This document shows, piece after piece, positions 1-8,759 of a stretch of DNA of 59,530 nucleotides (position 1 is its first letter; each line of letters starts with the position of its first letter). The notes beneath the pieces were generated by a model. The model saw only the letters and a list, made by a program, of their open reading frames with translations, had not been told where the DNA came from and searched no databases. A program made the translations under genes and the position numbers. Origin of the DNA: Bacillota bacterium (GTDB taxonomy: Bacteria; Bacillota; Limnochordia; Darwinibacteriales; DTU012); the NCBI GenBank assembly GCA_012837335.1, contig DURM01000027.1:1-59530 (forward strand), given 5' to 3'.

Positions 1-169
1 GGGCTAGAGCGGTTCGCGCTATCTCAAGATCTCCATGGCCGTAAGCATTGGCCTTTACCACAGCCATCAACTGGCAGTCGGAGCCAATTAACCGCTTCAA
101 TGCTGCTACATTGTGTGCTGCGTTTGCAATACTAATTTCAGCCCAAACCGGTCTTGAGGGCTCTTTCAT
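1..169 (-). CDS. alr: alanine racemase, N-terminal part (cut by window edge)
   Basis: The reverse-strand frame starts at ATG 167-169 and runs off the left edge, leaving 56 residues. It contains AVVKANAYGHG, the PLP-binding motif of alanine racemase, with the Schiff-base lysine at about residue 39. The enzyme interconverts L- and D-alanine in the cytoplasm and supplies D-Ala for peptidoglycan. A GGAG lies about 10 nt upstream. It follows the nnrD/E gene by 29 bp on the same strand, so alr, nnr and acpS look like one operon, an arrangement familiar from Bacillota. The C-terminal barrel and beta domain lie outside the window. Confidence 0.93.
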   Translation of the reverse strand, partial: MKEPSRPVWAEISIANAAHNVAALKRLIGSDCQLMAVVKANAYGHGDLEIARTALA

Positions 170-198
170 ATTTAATTCACTCCAGTCAAAGCTGCCTT

Positions 199-1734
199 TT
201 ACCTAGGCTCAACCTCCAACACGCAGGGAATGGCCGGCAGCAGGTCAGATGCTGTGATGCCACGCTGGCTGTACACCTGGACGACATAATCTCCGGCCCT
301 GCCGTGGAGATAAGCGCCAGCGGCGGCTGCCTGAAAAGCATTCATCCCCTGGGCAAGGAGCCCGCCAATCATGCCAGTCAGCACATCTCCGGTTCCGGCG
401 GTAGCCATGCCGGAATTGCCGGTGCTGTTAATATAAACTTGATTATCCCCCGCTGTGATCGTAGGCGCGCCTTTAAGCACTATATTTACACCTAACTCTT
501 TATGAGTATTCCAAGCAATTTCCAAGCGATTCTGGTTTATTTCCGCCGGCGATAAATCGAGGAGACGCCCGAGTTCACCGGGGTGAGGAGTAAGAATCCA
601 GCTGCGCCGGACCTGTTCCGGCACTGATTTCAGCCACTCTAGATCCAGGTGGTTGATGCCATCGGCATCTAAAACCAGAGGTCCATACCATTTTTCCAGC
701 ACCGCTTCGATTACATCCTTTAGCTCTGAATCAGAACCCAAACCGGGACCGATCACCAGCACATCTTTATTATCAAGGTGTTCCTGCAGTGTTTCAATGC
801 TGACTTTCTTGAAACTGCCGCTGCCTTCATCCGGAATCGGTACAGTAATAACTTCGCTGGGTAAAAACTGCGGCCGAATCGACTCCGGGACTGCTAAGCT
901 TACAAGACCCGCTCCGACCCTAAGAGCTGCCTGACCAGCAAGGTAAGCCGCACCGGTCATCGAGCGGGAGCCAGCTATGATCAAACAGCGGCCAAAGGTT
1001 CCCTTATGTCCCCAAGCCGGACGCGGCGGCAGAAAATCCAGCAGCCGATCATTAGTATAATAGCGTTTGACGTTCACCGACAGGCTTTTGGGAATGCCAA
1101 TATCCACCAACTTAATCTTGCCGCAGTATTCGCGGCCTGGATAAAGCAGTAATCCGGATTTCAGCAGCGCCAGGGTTACCGTCAGATCTGCCTTTACGGC
1201 GTGGGAACTGACTGCCCCGGTTGTGGCATTGACTCCGGTAGGAATATCGACAGCAACAACCGGTTTGCGGCAGTTGTTTACCAGTCTTACTACCTCCAGG
1301 AGCAAACCCTGGATTTCGCCTCCGAATCCGGTGCCTACCAAAGCGTCAATTACTAAATCCGTAAGCGCCAGATTGATCTTCAGCTTTGATAAATTCGCCT
1401 TAGTAACCACGTGAATTTCGCCCTGCAGCTTTTTAAAAATGCGCAGATTAAAGCGGCAGTCTTCGCTTAACTGGTCTTCCTCCGCCAATAAAAAGACCTT
1501 TACCTTAGCGTTCCGGTTTAAAAGGTGGCGGGCGATTACCAAACCATCACCACCGTTATTCCCTTTACCCACCAAGATGATGCAGCGCTTGTCGCTTAAA
1601 TCGCCAAATTCTCGCTCAATCTCTCCAACAACCGCCACACCGGCGTTTTCCATTAGTACCAAACTGGGAATCCCAATCTCTGTGATTGCCCGCCTGTCAA
1701 TGGTCTGCATTTCTTTTGCGGTTACAACTACCAT
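199..1734 (-). CDS. nnrD/nnrE: bifunctional NAD(P)H-hydrate epimerase / ADP-dependent NAD(P)H-hydrate dehydratase
   Basis: This repair enzyme converts damaged NAD(P)H hydrates back to NAD(P)H. The N-terminal ~215 residues are the YjeF_N epimerase (GKGNNGGDGLVIARHL, VDALVGTGFGG, VAVDIPTGV). Residues ~230-500 are the ribokinase-like dehydratase (VIGPGLGS, TPHPGELGRLL, LKGAPTI, GTGDVLTGMIGGLLAQG). The open frame extends 12 codons further upstream, but ATG 1734 is chosen because a GGAGG precedes it and it begins 1 nt past the acpS stop codon. The length of 511 residues is normal for the fusion. Tight coupling to acpS and alr implies constitutive housekeeping expression. Confidence 0.95.
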   Translation of the reverse strand: MVVVTAKEMQTIDRRAITEIGIPSLVLMENAGVAVVGEIEREFGDLSDKRCIILVGKGNNGGDGLVIARHLLNRNAKVKVFLLAEEDQLSEDCRFNLRIFKKLQGEIHVVTKANLSKLKINLALTDLVIDALVGTGFGGEIQGLLLEVVRLVNNCRKPVVAVDIPTGVNATTGAVSSHAVKADLTVTLALLKSGLLLYPGREYCGKIKLVDIGIPKSLSVNVKRYYTNDRLLDFLPPRPAWGHKGTFGRCLIIAGSRSMTGAAYLAGQAALRVGAGLVSLAVPESIRPQFLPSEVITVPIPDEGSGSFKKVSIETLQEHLDNKDVLVIGPGLGSDSELKDVIEAVLEKWYGPLVLDADGINHLDLEWLKSVPEQVRRSWILTPHPGELGRLLDLSPAEINQNRLEIAWNTHKELGVNIVLKGAPTITAGDNQVYINSTGNSGMATAGTGDVLTGMIGGLLAQGMNAFQAAAAGAYLHGRAGDYVVQVYSQRGITASDLLPAIPCVLEVEPR

Positions 1735-1735
1735 G

Positions 1736-2119
1736 TCAGCTTTCCTCCCCCACGCTGAGAGCATAAGCAACAGCGGTGCTGCGGTTGTGAGACAGACTGA
1801 TGTGCACAGCAGCTACCCTCTGCAGCTGGGCAGCCTTTTGTGCCTGTCCCGCTAAAATAACCACAGGCCGGCCGCTCTCTTCATTGAGTATTTCTATATC
1901 AGTAAAGCGCACGCCTTGGCGCAGTCCGCAGCCTAATGCCTTCATCACAGCTTCTTTAGCTGCAAACCGCGCCGCCCAAGACTGCGCTGTTCTAGCCCGG
2001 AGGAGTTCTTGCTCCCGTTTGGTATAAATCCGCTCGATAAATTTCTGCCTGCGAAGAGCTCTGGCAATGCGATCAATTTCAATCATATCAACACCGCAGC
2101 CCTTAATAACTTCTGCCAC
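1736..2119 (-). CDS. acpS: holo-[acyl-carrier-protein] synthase
   Basis: The enzyme transfers 4'-phosphopantetheine from CoA to the conserved serine of acyl carrier protein, activating it for fatty acid synthesis. The 127-residue protein has the family signatures GCGVDMIEIDRI near the N-terminus (Mg-binding Asp) and RFAAKEAVMKALG (catalytic Lys/Glu) in the middle, and its length matches AcpS. The start is GTG with a GGAG about 9 nt upstream. Its stop codon almost touches the nnr start, so the two are translationally coupled. About 100 bp separate it from glmM, with no obvious gene there. Confidence 0.95.
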   Translation of the reverse strand: MAEVIKGCGVDMIEIDRIARALRRQKFIERIYTKREQELLRARTAQSWAARFAAKEAVMKALGCGLRQGVRFTDIEILNEESGRPVVILAGQAQKAAQLQRVAAVHISLSHNRSTAVAYALSVGEES

Positions 2120-2220
2120 CGATATTCACTCCACAGTTACACTCTGAATATATTCATTTTCATTGTTCTTGATCGCAATCGGCAATTCCTTCCCTTGCTC
2201 AGCCGCGATGAATCTGGGGT

Positions 2221-3558
2221 TTATGCTCCCTGTTCCGCTTCAATCACTGCAGAAACTTCGTCAACAACCTGTGCTACCAGATCCTCATCAGGATGCTCGC
2301 CCATGACGCGGATCACCGGCTCGGTACCGGATGGGCGCACAAAGATCCGGCCTTTTTGGCCCAGTTTGGCCTTCGCATTCTCGATCGCCTGCTGAATATT
2401 GGGATTGAGGTCCCAACCAGATTTGCTGGCAACCCGCACATTTTTGAGCACCTGAGGAAATACCTCCATGACTGCCGCCAGCTCCGACAGTTTTTTGCCT
2501 GTTTCCTTTACTACCCCTAAGAGCTTCAGAGTAGTCAGGATCCCGTCACCAGTGGTATTTGATTCAAGGAAAATAATATGCCCTGACTGCTCACCACCTA
2601 GACTCAGCTCCTGCTCCAGCATCGCTTCTAAGACATAGCGGTCCCCGGCTTTCGTAGTTACTACTTGCCCACCGGCTGTTTCCAGCGCTTGAGCCAGACC
2701 GCCATTAGAATAGACAGTGGCCGCAATCTTTTTGTGGGGAAGCTGCTGCTTGCCTAAAAGATGCAGCCCGCAGATAGCTAAGATATGATCGCCATCGACC
2801 TCGTTACCCGCTTCATCAACTGCTAAAACCCGGTCGGCGTCTCCATCGTAGCTAAAGCCGAGATCAGCGCCAACCTCCTTCACATAATCCTGAAGCACTT
2901 TAATATGGGTTGAACCGCAGTTGCAGTTGATATTGGTGCCATCCGGCTGATTATTGATCACTGAAACCTCTGCGCCCAGCGCCTGTAAGACCGCCGGAGC
3001 TACTTGTGACGCGGCTCCGTTAGCGCAGTCAATGGCAATGCGCATTCCGGTCAGGTCGTAATCCACAGTATTGAGTAAGAAGTCTATGTATAATTGCGCA
3101 GCGTTTTTCTGGTGGTATACCTGACCTAAATCAGTTCCAATCGGCCGGAAGGGAACGCCTTCTCTAACCAACCTTTCAATTTCATCTTCAGTTTCGTCAG
3201 ACAGCTTAAAGCCGGTTTCCGCAAAAAACTTAATGCCATTATCCTCAACCGGGTTGTGGGAAGCAGAAATCATAATTCCGGCATCTGCTTTTAAGACTCT
3301 GGTCAGATAAGCAACCGCCGGAGTGGGCACTACACCTAACAGGTAGACATCTGCCCCGACCGAGGTAATCCCGGCAATTAAAGCTGCTTCGAGCATTTCT
3401 CCAGAAATGCGGGTATCCTTTCCGATCAGTATCTTGGGACGCTTCACTTTCTCCGTTAGAACCGTTGCCCCCGCTCTCCCCAACTGCAGTGCCAGCTCAG
3501 GAGTGAGCTCCTGATTGGCCACGCCTCTGACGCCATCGGTGCCAAATAGTCTTTCCAT
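2221..3558 (-). CDS. glmM: phosphoglucosamine mutase
   Basis: GlmM converts glucosamine-6-phosphate to glucosamine-1-phosphate for UDP-GlcNAc and the cell wall. From ATG 3558 (GAGGGGG upstream) the protein is 445 residues and begins MERLFGTDGVRG. The phosphoserine loop ISASHNPVEDNG has its active Ser at about 100. The metal loop DGDADR, the sugar loop GEQSGH and the C-terminal phosphate-binding RPSGTEPVIRVMGE are all present. An open frame continues about 48 codons upstream into the cdaR reading region, but that part is a shadow. Cluster order cdaA-cdaR-glmM is the classic Bacillota arrangement; GlmM is known there to bind and inhibit CdaA. Confidence 0.96.
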   Translation of the reverse strand: MERLFGTDGVRGVANQELTPELALQLGRAGATVLTEKVKRPKILIGKDTRISGEMLEAALIAGITSVGADVYLLGVVPTPAVAYLTRVLKADAGIMISASHNPVEDNGIKFFAETGFKLSDETEDEIERLVREGVPFRPIGTDLGQVYHQKNAAQLYIDFLLNTVDYDLTGMRIAIDCANGAASQVAPAVLQALGAEVSVINNQPDGTNINCNCGSTHIKVLQDYVKEVGADLGFSYDGDADRVLAVDEAGNEVDGDHILAICGLHLLGKQQLPHKKIAATVYSNGGLAQALETAGGQVVTTKAGDRYVLEAMLEQELSLGGEQSGHIIFLESNTTGDGILTTLKLLGVVKETGKKLSELAAVMEVFPQVLKNVRVASKSGWDLNPNIQQAIENAKAKLGQKGRIFVRPSGTEPVIRVMGEHPDEDLVAQVVDEVSAVIEAEQGA

Positions 3559-3577
3559 TGTTAAATTCCCCCTCTGG

Positions 3578-4696
3578 TTACTTGCTGTTTGGCGGCTCGA
3601 TCGGTAAAAGGGGCTCCTGCTGCTCCAATTCGTCCGGGTTAGGCTGTTCGGATTCAGGTGGAACCGGCAGGAGCGGCTGATCCATGTCAGGCTCAGGATC
3701 AAGCTCAGGTTCCGGCTCAGGCTCGCTCTCCGGTACCGCTGCTCTGATTACTAAGATAATCTGAACAGTTCCGCTGCCCTCTACCTGAACGCCGCCGGGC
3801 AGATTTAAGCCCATATTCATATTGTATTCACCGGCGGTAAGACCGGTTAAATTGATTAGCTGCGTTTCCACAACTTGAATCTGATTCACAAAATGGACAG
3901 GAATGCTCACCGTTACACTATCTGGGATCAGGCGCACCTCTGCAATTGCCAGCCCGTCAGCAAGCTCCCCATTAAATCGAGGCACAACGGGAAGGGTCCG
4001 CTTAGTCCTCTGCTCGGCGAGCTTAACCGTGACAAAAACATATTCCGGCTCAACTGTTACTCCATCGATATCGCGACCCGCTGCATCAACCGCCCTGACT
4101 GGAAAACTTCCTTCCAAAAACTGCGTCTGGCTGCCGAGATTGACATACGCCGCTGCAGTTGCGACCCGCTCAATGCGGCTGCGGGGTCCCCGGACAGTCA
4201 CTGTTTCCGGCTCCACGGTATAGTTCTCTACGCTGTAATCGGTGGGGAGTCCCAGCAACCCCACATAAACAGCATAATCATTTGCCAGCATTCTTTCGGT
4301 GGTGATATTAACCCACCTGGGGGTAACACTGACCAGTTCCGCACCTTTAGGGAGACTAACTTCGACCGCATAGGTCCCCTCTCCCTCAATGGCGCTGCTT
4401 AAATCCACAACCGCTCGTGCCGTCTCTTCCACGCGGCTGATAGCAGTGTTAGTACCGCGAATCACAATCCGCACAGGGCCTGGCTGCCCCAGGAGAGCAT
4501 AATCTGCAGGCAGACCGATTACTTCCGGCTGCAGGGTGACTGCGCGCTCGTTGGTAAGCAGGCGACCGTGTCCGCCCGCAAAAAACCACAGAATAATCGC
4601 TAGGAATAAAGCCAAGAACCGATAGTGAAGATCCTCATCCTGAAGAATCTGCCGCAGCCGCTTCAGAAACGCATTTAACCGCTGCTGCCATCTCAT
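3578..4696 (-). CDS. cdaR: YbbR-domain regulator of diadenylate cyclase (CdaR)
   Basis: CdaR is a membrane-anchored extracytoplasmic protein that modulates CdaA. The 372-residue product has one N-terminal membrane segment (around 26-43, FLALFLAIILWFFAGG) followed by repeated YbbR domains to about residue 315 (for example YTVEPETVTVRGPRSRI). It ends in an unusual ~55-residue tail rich in Pro and Glu. ATG 4696 overlaps the cdaA stop codon (ATGA) and has AGGAGG 8 nt upstream; a TTG two codons earlier is less likely. The overlap implies coupled translation and a fixed ratio with CdaA. Confidence 0.92.
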   Translation of the reverse strand: MRWQQRLNAFLKRLRQILQDEDLHYRFLALFLAIILWFFAGGHGRLLTNERAVTLQPEVIGLPADYALLGQPGPVRIVIRGTNTAISRVEETARAVVDLSSAIEGEGTYAVEVSLPKGAELVSVTPRWVNITTERMLANDYAVYVGLLGLPTDYSVENYTVEPETVTVRGPRSRIERVATAAAYVNLGSQTQFLEGSFPVRAVDAAGRDIDGVTVEPEYVFVTVKLAEQRTKRTLPVVPRFNGELADGLAIAEVRLIPDSVTVSIPVHFVNQIQVVETQLINLTGLTAGEYNMNMGLNLPGGVQVEGSGTVQIILVIRAAVPESEPEPEPELDPEPDMDQPLLPVPPESEQPNPDELEQQEPLLPIEPPNSK

Positions 4697-5469
4697 CGCC
4701 AAATCCTCCTCAAGCTCGGCTGCTCATCTTTATGCAGGTAGGCCTGGAGCTGCTCCCGCAATCTGCTTTCTGTTAGGTACCGGCGCAGTCTTCCTCCCAC
4801 CGCTAGCGAAACAGCTCCTGTCTCCTCTGAAACCACTACCACTAAAGCATCTGACTGCTCCGATATCCCCACCGCGGCTCGGTGGCGCGTACCCAGCTGT
4901 GAATCAAGTCTGGTTTCAGTTAGCGGCAGAAAACAAGCAGCTGCCTGAATTCTTTTCCCGCGAAGCACAGCTGCGCCATCATGGAGGGGCGAATTTGGCT
5001 CAAAAATATTGGTCAGCAGCTGCTCTGTTAAAACCGCATCCAATTCAATGCCGGTGTCAATGTATTCCTGCAGACCTGTTTCCCGTTCGATTACAATCAG
5101 TGCTCCAAACCGGCGAGCACCAAGCTTAACTGCAGTCTGAACAATCGTCTCGATGAAGCGATCGATTTCTTCTGCTTCGGATAAACTGGTTTTGGTAAAT
5201 AAACGCCCCTGCCCTAACTGCTCCAGTGTCCGCCGCAGTTCAGGGTAAAAAACAATGGGCAGAGCAACAAAGACAGTAGTGGTTGCCTGTTCCAGCAGCC
5301 AGTTCACAGTTCTGAGCGAAAACGCCTGGGCTGCAACTCCCGCAGCCACAATTACCGCCAGCCCTTTAATCAAAGTCATTGCCCGGGTGCCGCGGATCGC
5401 ATGAATCAGTTTGTAAATCACAAATGCAACCAGCAGTATATCTATGGCATCTAAGATTGTGAACCTCAC
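4693..5469 (-). CDS. cdaA: diadenylate cyclase, membrane-bound (CdaA/DacA)
   Basis: CdaA makes cyclic di-AMP from two ATP; c-di-AMP controls potassium and osmolyte uptake and wall homeostasis in Bacillota. The 258-residue protein has three hydrophobic segments in the first ~75 residues, then the DAC (DisA_N) domain. Both catalytic motifs are present: PLHDGA (DGA at 164-166) and GTRHRAAVGISEQ (RHR at 195-197). The start is GTG with AAGGAG 8 nt upstream, 4 bp after the HAD gene stop. It is the only c-di-AMP synthase visible here, and a c-di-AMP riboswitch lies 32 kb away in the same window. Confidence 0.96.
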   Translation of the reverse strand: MRFTILDAIDILLVAFVIYKLIHAIRGTRAMTLIKGLAVIVAAGVAAQAFSLRTVNWLLEQATTTVFVALPIVFYPELRRTLEQLGQGRLFTKTSLSEAEEIDRFIETIVQTAVKLGARRFGALIVIERETGLQEYIDTGIELDAVLTEQLLTNIFEPNSPLHDGAAVLRGKRIQAAACFLPLTETRLDSQLGTRHRAAVGISEQSDALVVVVSEETGAVSLAVGGRLRRYLTESRLREQLQAYLHKDEQPSLRRIWR

Positions 5470-5473
5470 ATAA

Positions 5474-6136
5474 CTAACTCCTTTTTGCTGAGATGTACGC
5501 TATGGCCTCAGCCAGGGTTTGTCCATCCTGCAGGATGAAGGTGTCCATCCCTACCTCAGCTGCTGGACCGTCATTCTCCGGATCATCGCCAATCATTAAG
5601 CAGTCCCGAGGATCAACGCCGATTTTCTCACTGATTTCCAAATAATAATTCGGATTAGGCTTGCAGTAATGCATGATTTCTCCGTGGGTGATCAGCGCAT
5701 AAGGGAAGTCATCAACCCCGGCCCAGCGCAGCCGCTCGGCAATCGGTTCAAAAGGAAACACCGGGTTTGTCGCTATCACTACTTTATTAGTATAAGCAAA
5801 CGCTGTTTTAACAACCTTCTCCGCGAGGGGATGCTTTTTGGCTAAATACTTAAGCCGCGGAAACTCCTCTATATAATATCGATCAAATAGAGCCATTAAG
5901 CTGGGGTCTAGATTTGTTCTGGGAAAGAATTCATCTGCAAAGACCTCAATATTTGTGCGAGTCGGATCGCTGCTGTTAATCATCGCATAAGTCGAAGCCA
6001 TTAAATGGCGGACAAACTCATCCTGAGGCAGCCACTCGGCAAAGGAAGCGGAAACTCCTTTGAAATAAGCTTCTAAAAGAGTATCAAAGCTTGTTTCTAA
6101 TAGTGTTCCATCCAAATCAAATAACACTGCTTTCAA
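5474..6136 (-). CDS. HAD-superfamily hydrolase (phosphatase-like)
   Basis: The 220-residue protein has the HAD motif I DLDGTLLE at the extreme N-terminus, motif II in VIATNPVF, and motif III/IV CLMIGDDPENDGPAAEVGM near the C-terminus. The cap is an alpha-helical insert after motif I. It is probably a small-molecule phosphatase; the substrate cannot be read from sequence. The start is TTG with AGGAGG 8 nt upstream. It lies 12 bp after the aminotransferase gene and 4 bp before cdaA. A role linked to c-di-AMP or wall precursors is only a guess from this placement. Confidence 0.85.
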   Translation of the reverse strand: MKAVLFDLDGTLLETSFDTLLEAYFKGVSASFAEWLPQDEFVRHLMASTYAMINSSDPTRTNIEVFADEFFPRTNLDPSLMALFDRYYIEEFPRLKYLAKKHPLAEKVVKTAFAYTNKVVIATNPVFPFEPIAERLRWAGVDDFPYALITHGEIMHYCKPNPNYYLEISEKIGVDPRDCLMIGDDPENDGPAAEVGMDTFILQDGQTLAEAIAYISAKRS

Positions 6137-6148
6137 TCTGTTTTCCTC

Positions 6149-7291
6149 CTAGGTTTGGGAATTTAACGCTTCGCTCCAAACTTGCTCAGCTGCAGCAGTC
6201 GCCTTGCCAAAAAGCCCAAGCTTAGTTTCAATCGCCGCTAATGCGGTGAGCATGTCTAAAGGTCCGGCGTAACCCATGTGGCCGATCCGAAAGATTTGCC
6301 CTGATAACCTGCCCTGTCCTCCCGCAAGTTCAACCCCATAGCGGTCTCTTAAGTCGGAAACAAAGGAATTGATATCATCAAAACCGGGTTTCACCGCTGT
6401 CACCGTGGGTGAAGCCCATTTATCCTCAACCAACAGCTCCATTCCTAGAGCTTTAAAGCCTGCCCGCACCATGTCCCGCATTAAGATATGCCGGGCAAAA
6501 ATCTGCGCCAGGCCTTCGGCTTCGATTAGATCCAGAGCTGCTTCCACAGCGTAAAAATTCGGTATGTTTGGGGTATAAGGTGTCTCACTCCGCGCCAGCA
6601 TATCAATATAGGCCTGCAAATTTAAATAGAAGCGCGGACTGGAAACCTGCTTCATCCGCTCCACCGCTCGTTCAGAAAGACTGATAAACGCCAGTCCGGG
6701 CGGAGCCATCAAGCATTTTTGGGATGCAGTGCAGACCACATCAATACCCCACTCATCAGTTTTAAGATCCACTCCGCCGAGGGAGCTGACGGCATCAACA
6801 ATATACAGCGAATCTGAACCGGCAAGCACTGCGCCAATTCCGGCTAGATCATTGATAACACCGGTGGATGACTCGTTATGGGTTGCAAAAACGGCAGTGA
6901 TGCCCGGATGCCTGCTCAGATAATCGGTGACAGCGTCCGGATCCACACCTTCACCCCAGGGAAACTCCAAGACATGCACCTCTGCCTGAAAAGCTCGGCA
7001 GATCTGGGCCCACCGGTCGCCAAATACTCCTACCGACAGCACCAGCACCGGATCCCCGGGATTTATCAAGTTGGACACCGCTGCTTCCATAGCAGACGTG
7101 CCGGATCCGGTCAATCCAAGAACCGTGTTTTTAGTTTGGAAAACTGGTTTAAGACGCTCAAGCACCGCTGTTAATCTTGGTTTAAACTCCGGTCCACGGT
7201 GGTTGGCCATGGGACTGGCTGACGCTGCCGTCACCTGATGCGGTATTGGCGTTGGTCCGGGGATGCGGAGCTGTTTTTGTTCTGAAATCAT
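6149..7291 (-). CDS. class V aminotransferase (alanine-glyoxylate / serine-pyruvate type)
   Basis: This 380-residue PLP enzyme opens with RIPGPTPIPHQV, typical of the alanine-glyoxylate / serine-pyruvate (AGXT/PucG) subgroup. It shows LTGSGTSAMEAAVSNL for cofactor phosphate binding, VDAVSSLGG for the Asp that contacts the pyridine nitrogen, and ASQKCLMAPPGL with the Schiff-base lysine near 191. Candidate activities are glyoxylate:amino acid or (S)-ureidoglycine:glyoxylate transamination, or serine-pyruvate exchange; context does not decide. It heads the minus-strand run that continues into cdaA and is divergent from glnA. Confidence 0.88.
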   Translation of the reverse strand: MISEQKQLRIPGPTPIPHQVTAASASPMANHRGPEFKPRLTAVLERLKPVFQTKNTVLGLTGSGTSAMEAAVSNLINPGDPVLVLSVGVFGDRWAQICRAFQAEVHVLEFPWGEGVDPDAVTDYLSRHPGITAVFATHNESSTGVINDLAGIGAVLAGSDSLYIVDAVSSLGGVDLKTDEWGIDVVCTASQKCLMAPPGLAFISLSERAVERMKQVSSPRFYLNLQAYIDMLARSETPYTPNIPNFYAVEAALDLIEAEGLAQIFARHILMRDMVRAGFKALGMELLVEDKWASPTVTAVKPGFDDINSFVSDLRDRYGVELAGGQGRLSGQIFRIGHMGYAGPLDMLTALAAIETKLGLFGKATAAAEQVWSEALNSQT

Positions 7292-7358
7292 GAGTCTACA
7301 CCTCCAAAATGCCTTATCGCTCTTTTCGCCGTAACCGTTTTTAAATCCTCCACGCTGA

Positions 7359-7388
7359 TTGACAATGCGAGGATCTTAGTGGTATTAT
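7359..7388 (+). promoter_or_regulatory. sigma-A-type promoter of glnA
   Basis: TTGACA (7359-7364), an 18-bp spacer and TATTAT (7383-7388) sit about 40 bp before the glnA start. No clear GlnR-type dyad was recognised around it. Confidence 0.65.
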
Positions 7389-7427
7389 TTCATAAGATTA
7401 ACTATTTCATCAAAGGGATGAACAGCA

Positions 7428-8756
7428 ATGGGTAAAACAAAAGCAGAGATTTTGGCTCTAGCTGACGAACTAAATATTAAATTTATCCGCCTGCAGTTTT
7501 CCGATATCCTAGGCGTGATTAAAAATGTAACGATTCCCATCAGCCAGCTGCCGAAAGCACTGGACAATGAGATTATGTTTGATGGGTCAGCAATTGAAGG
7601 TTATGTGCGCATTGAGGAATCCGATATGAATCTGCGCCCGGATCTGAATACCTTTGCTGTTTTCCCATGGAGCGATCCTGAACTGATGGAAGCCCGTTTG
7701 ATCTGCGATGTTCACTATCCAAACGGGCAGCCTTTTGTGGGCGATCCCCGCTATGTGCTGAAAAAAGTGCTGGCTGAGGCCGAGTGCATGGGCTACCAGG
7801 TAATGGCCGGACCGGAGCTGGAGTTTTTCCTCTTTCAGCTCGATGAAAAAGGCCGCGGCACCACCACTGCTGTGGACAAGGCCAGCTACTTTGATATGGG
7901 ACCTGTTGACAGCGGTGAAACCGCCCGCCGAGATATCATGGTGGCCTTGGAGGAAATGGGTTTTGAAATTGAAGCCTCTCACCATGAAGTAGCGTTCGGC
8001 CAGCATGAAATTGGATTTAAGTATGACCATGCCCTAGCCAGCGCCGATCGCGTAGCAACAGCTAAATTCGTGGCTAAAACCATTGCTCGCCAGCACGGCT
8101 TATTGGCCAGCTTTATGCCAAAACCAATCCACGGCCAAGCGGGATCTGGGATGCATACCCATTTTTCCTTACTGGATCAGAATGGCGAAAATGCTTTCTA
8201 TGATCCGAATGAGCAGTTTCAGCTGAGCAAGACTGCTTTATATTTTATCGGGGGCTTACTGCACCACGCCCCGGGATACACAGCCATAACCAATCCATTG
8301 GTGAACTCTTATAAAAGGCTGACTACCGGTTATGAAGCCCCGGTCTATATTTCCTGGTCGGCTCAGAACCGTTCAGCCCTAGTGCGAGTGCCGGCGAGCC
8401 GCAGAGAAAGCACTAGGGTAGAACTCCGCTCCCCTGACCCATCCTGCAATCCCTACTTGGCCTTTGCGGTAACCATTAAAGCGGGTCTGAACGGAATTAA
8501 AAATCAGATTGAACCACCACCCTCACTGAGCCAGAACATTTACAGCATGAATGATCAGGAGCGAAAAAAAGCTCAAATCACTTCCCTGCCCCCATCGCTG
8601 GAAAATGCGATTCAGGCTTTAAAAGCGGATCAAGTAATTAGAGCCGCCCTCGGCGATCATATCTTTACTCAATTCTTGAGGGCTAAGATGCATGATTGGC
8701 GGGAGTACAACAGCCATGTGCATCAGTGGGAGATTGACAAATATCTGGGGGTGTAA
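7428..8756 (+). CDS. glnA: glutamine synthetase, type I-alpha
   Basis: The enzyme makes glutamine from glutamate, ammonia and ATP in the cytoplasm. The 442-residue protein has DGSAIEGYVRIEESDMNLRPD near the N-terminus, GPELEFFLF and HHEVAFGQHEIGFKY for metal and ATP binding, and AGSGMHTHFSL and SRRESTRVELRSPDPSCNPYL for glutamate binding. Length and the C-terminal NIYSMNDQERKK region match the GSI-alpha group. There is no GSI-beta adenylylation motif, so control is expected through feedback and protein partners, not adenylylation. nadE starts 3 bp downstream, so the two form an operon. Confidence 0.97.
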   Translation: MGKTKAEILALADELNIKFIRLQFSDILGVIKNVTIPISQLPKALDNEIMFDGSAIEGYVRIEESDMNLRPDLNTFAVFPWSDPELMEARLICDVHYPNGQPFVGDPRYVLKKVLAEAECMGYQVMAGPELEFFLFQLDEKGRGTTTAVDKASYFDMGPVDSGETARRDIMVALEEMGFEIEASHHEVAFGQHEIGFKYDHALASADRVATAKFVAKTIARQHGLLASFMPKPIHGQAGSGMHTHFSLLDQNGENAFYDPNEQFQLSKTALYFIGGLLHHAPGYTAITNPLVNSYKRLTTGYEAPVYISWSAQNRSALVRVPASRRESTRVELRSPDPSCNPYLAFAVTIKAGLNGIKNQIEPPPSLSQNIYSMNDQERKKAQITSLPPSLENAIQALKADQVIRAALGDHIFTQFLRAKMHDWREYNSHVHQWEIDKYLGV

Positions 8757-8759
8757 ATA

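Noticed and set aside
3559-3702. Extended N-terminus for GlmM (48 extra codons)
   Set aside because: The extension overlaps the cdaR coding end, is rich in Ser/Arg as in shadow frames, and the family start MERLFGTDGVRG has its own RBS.
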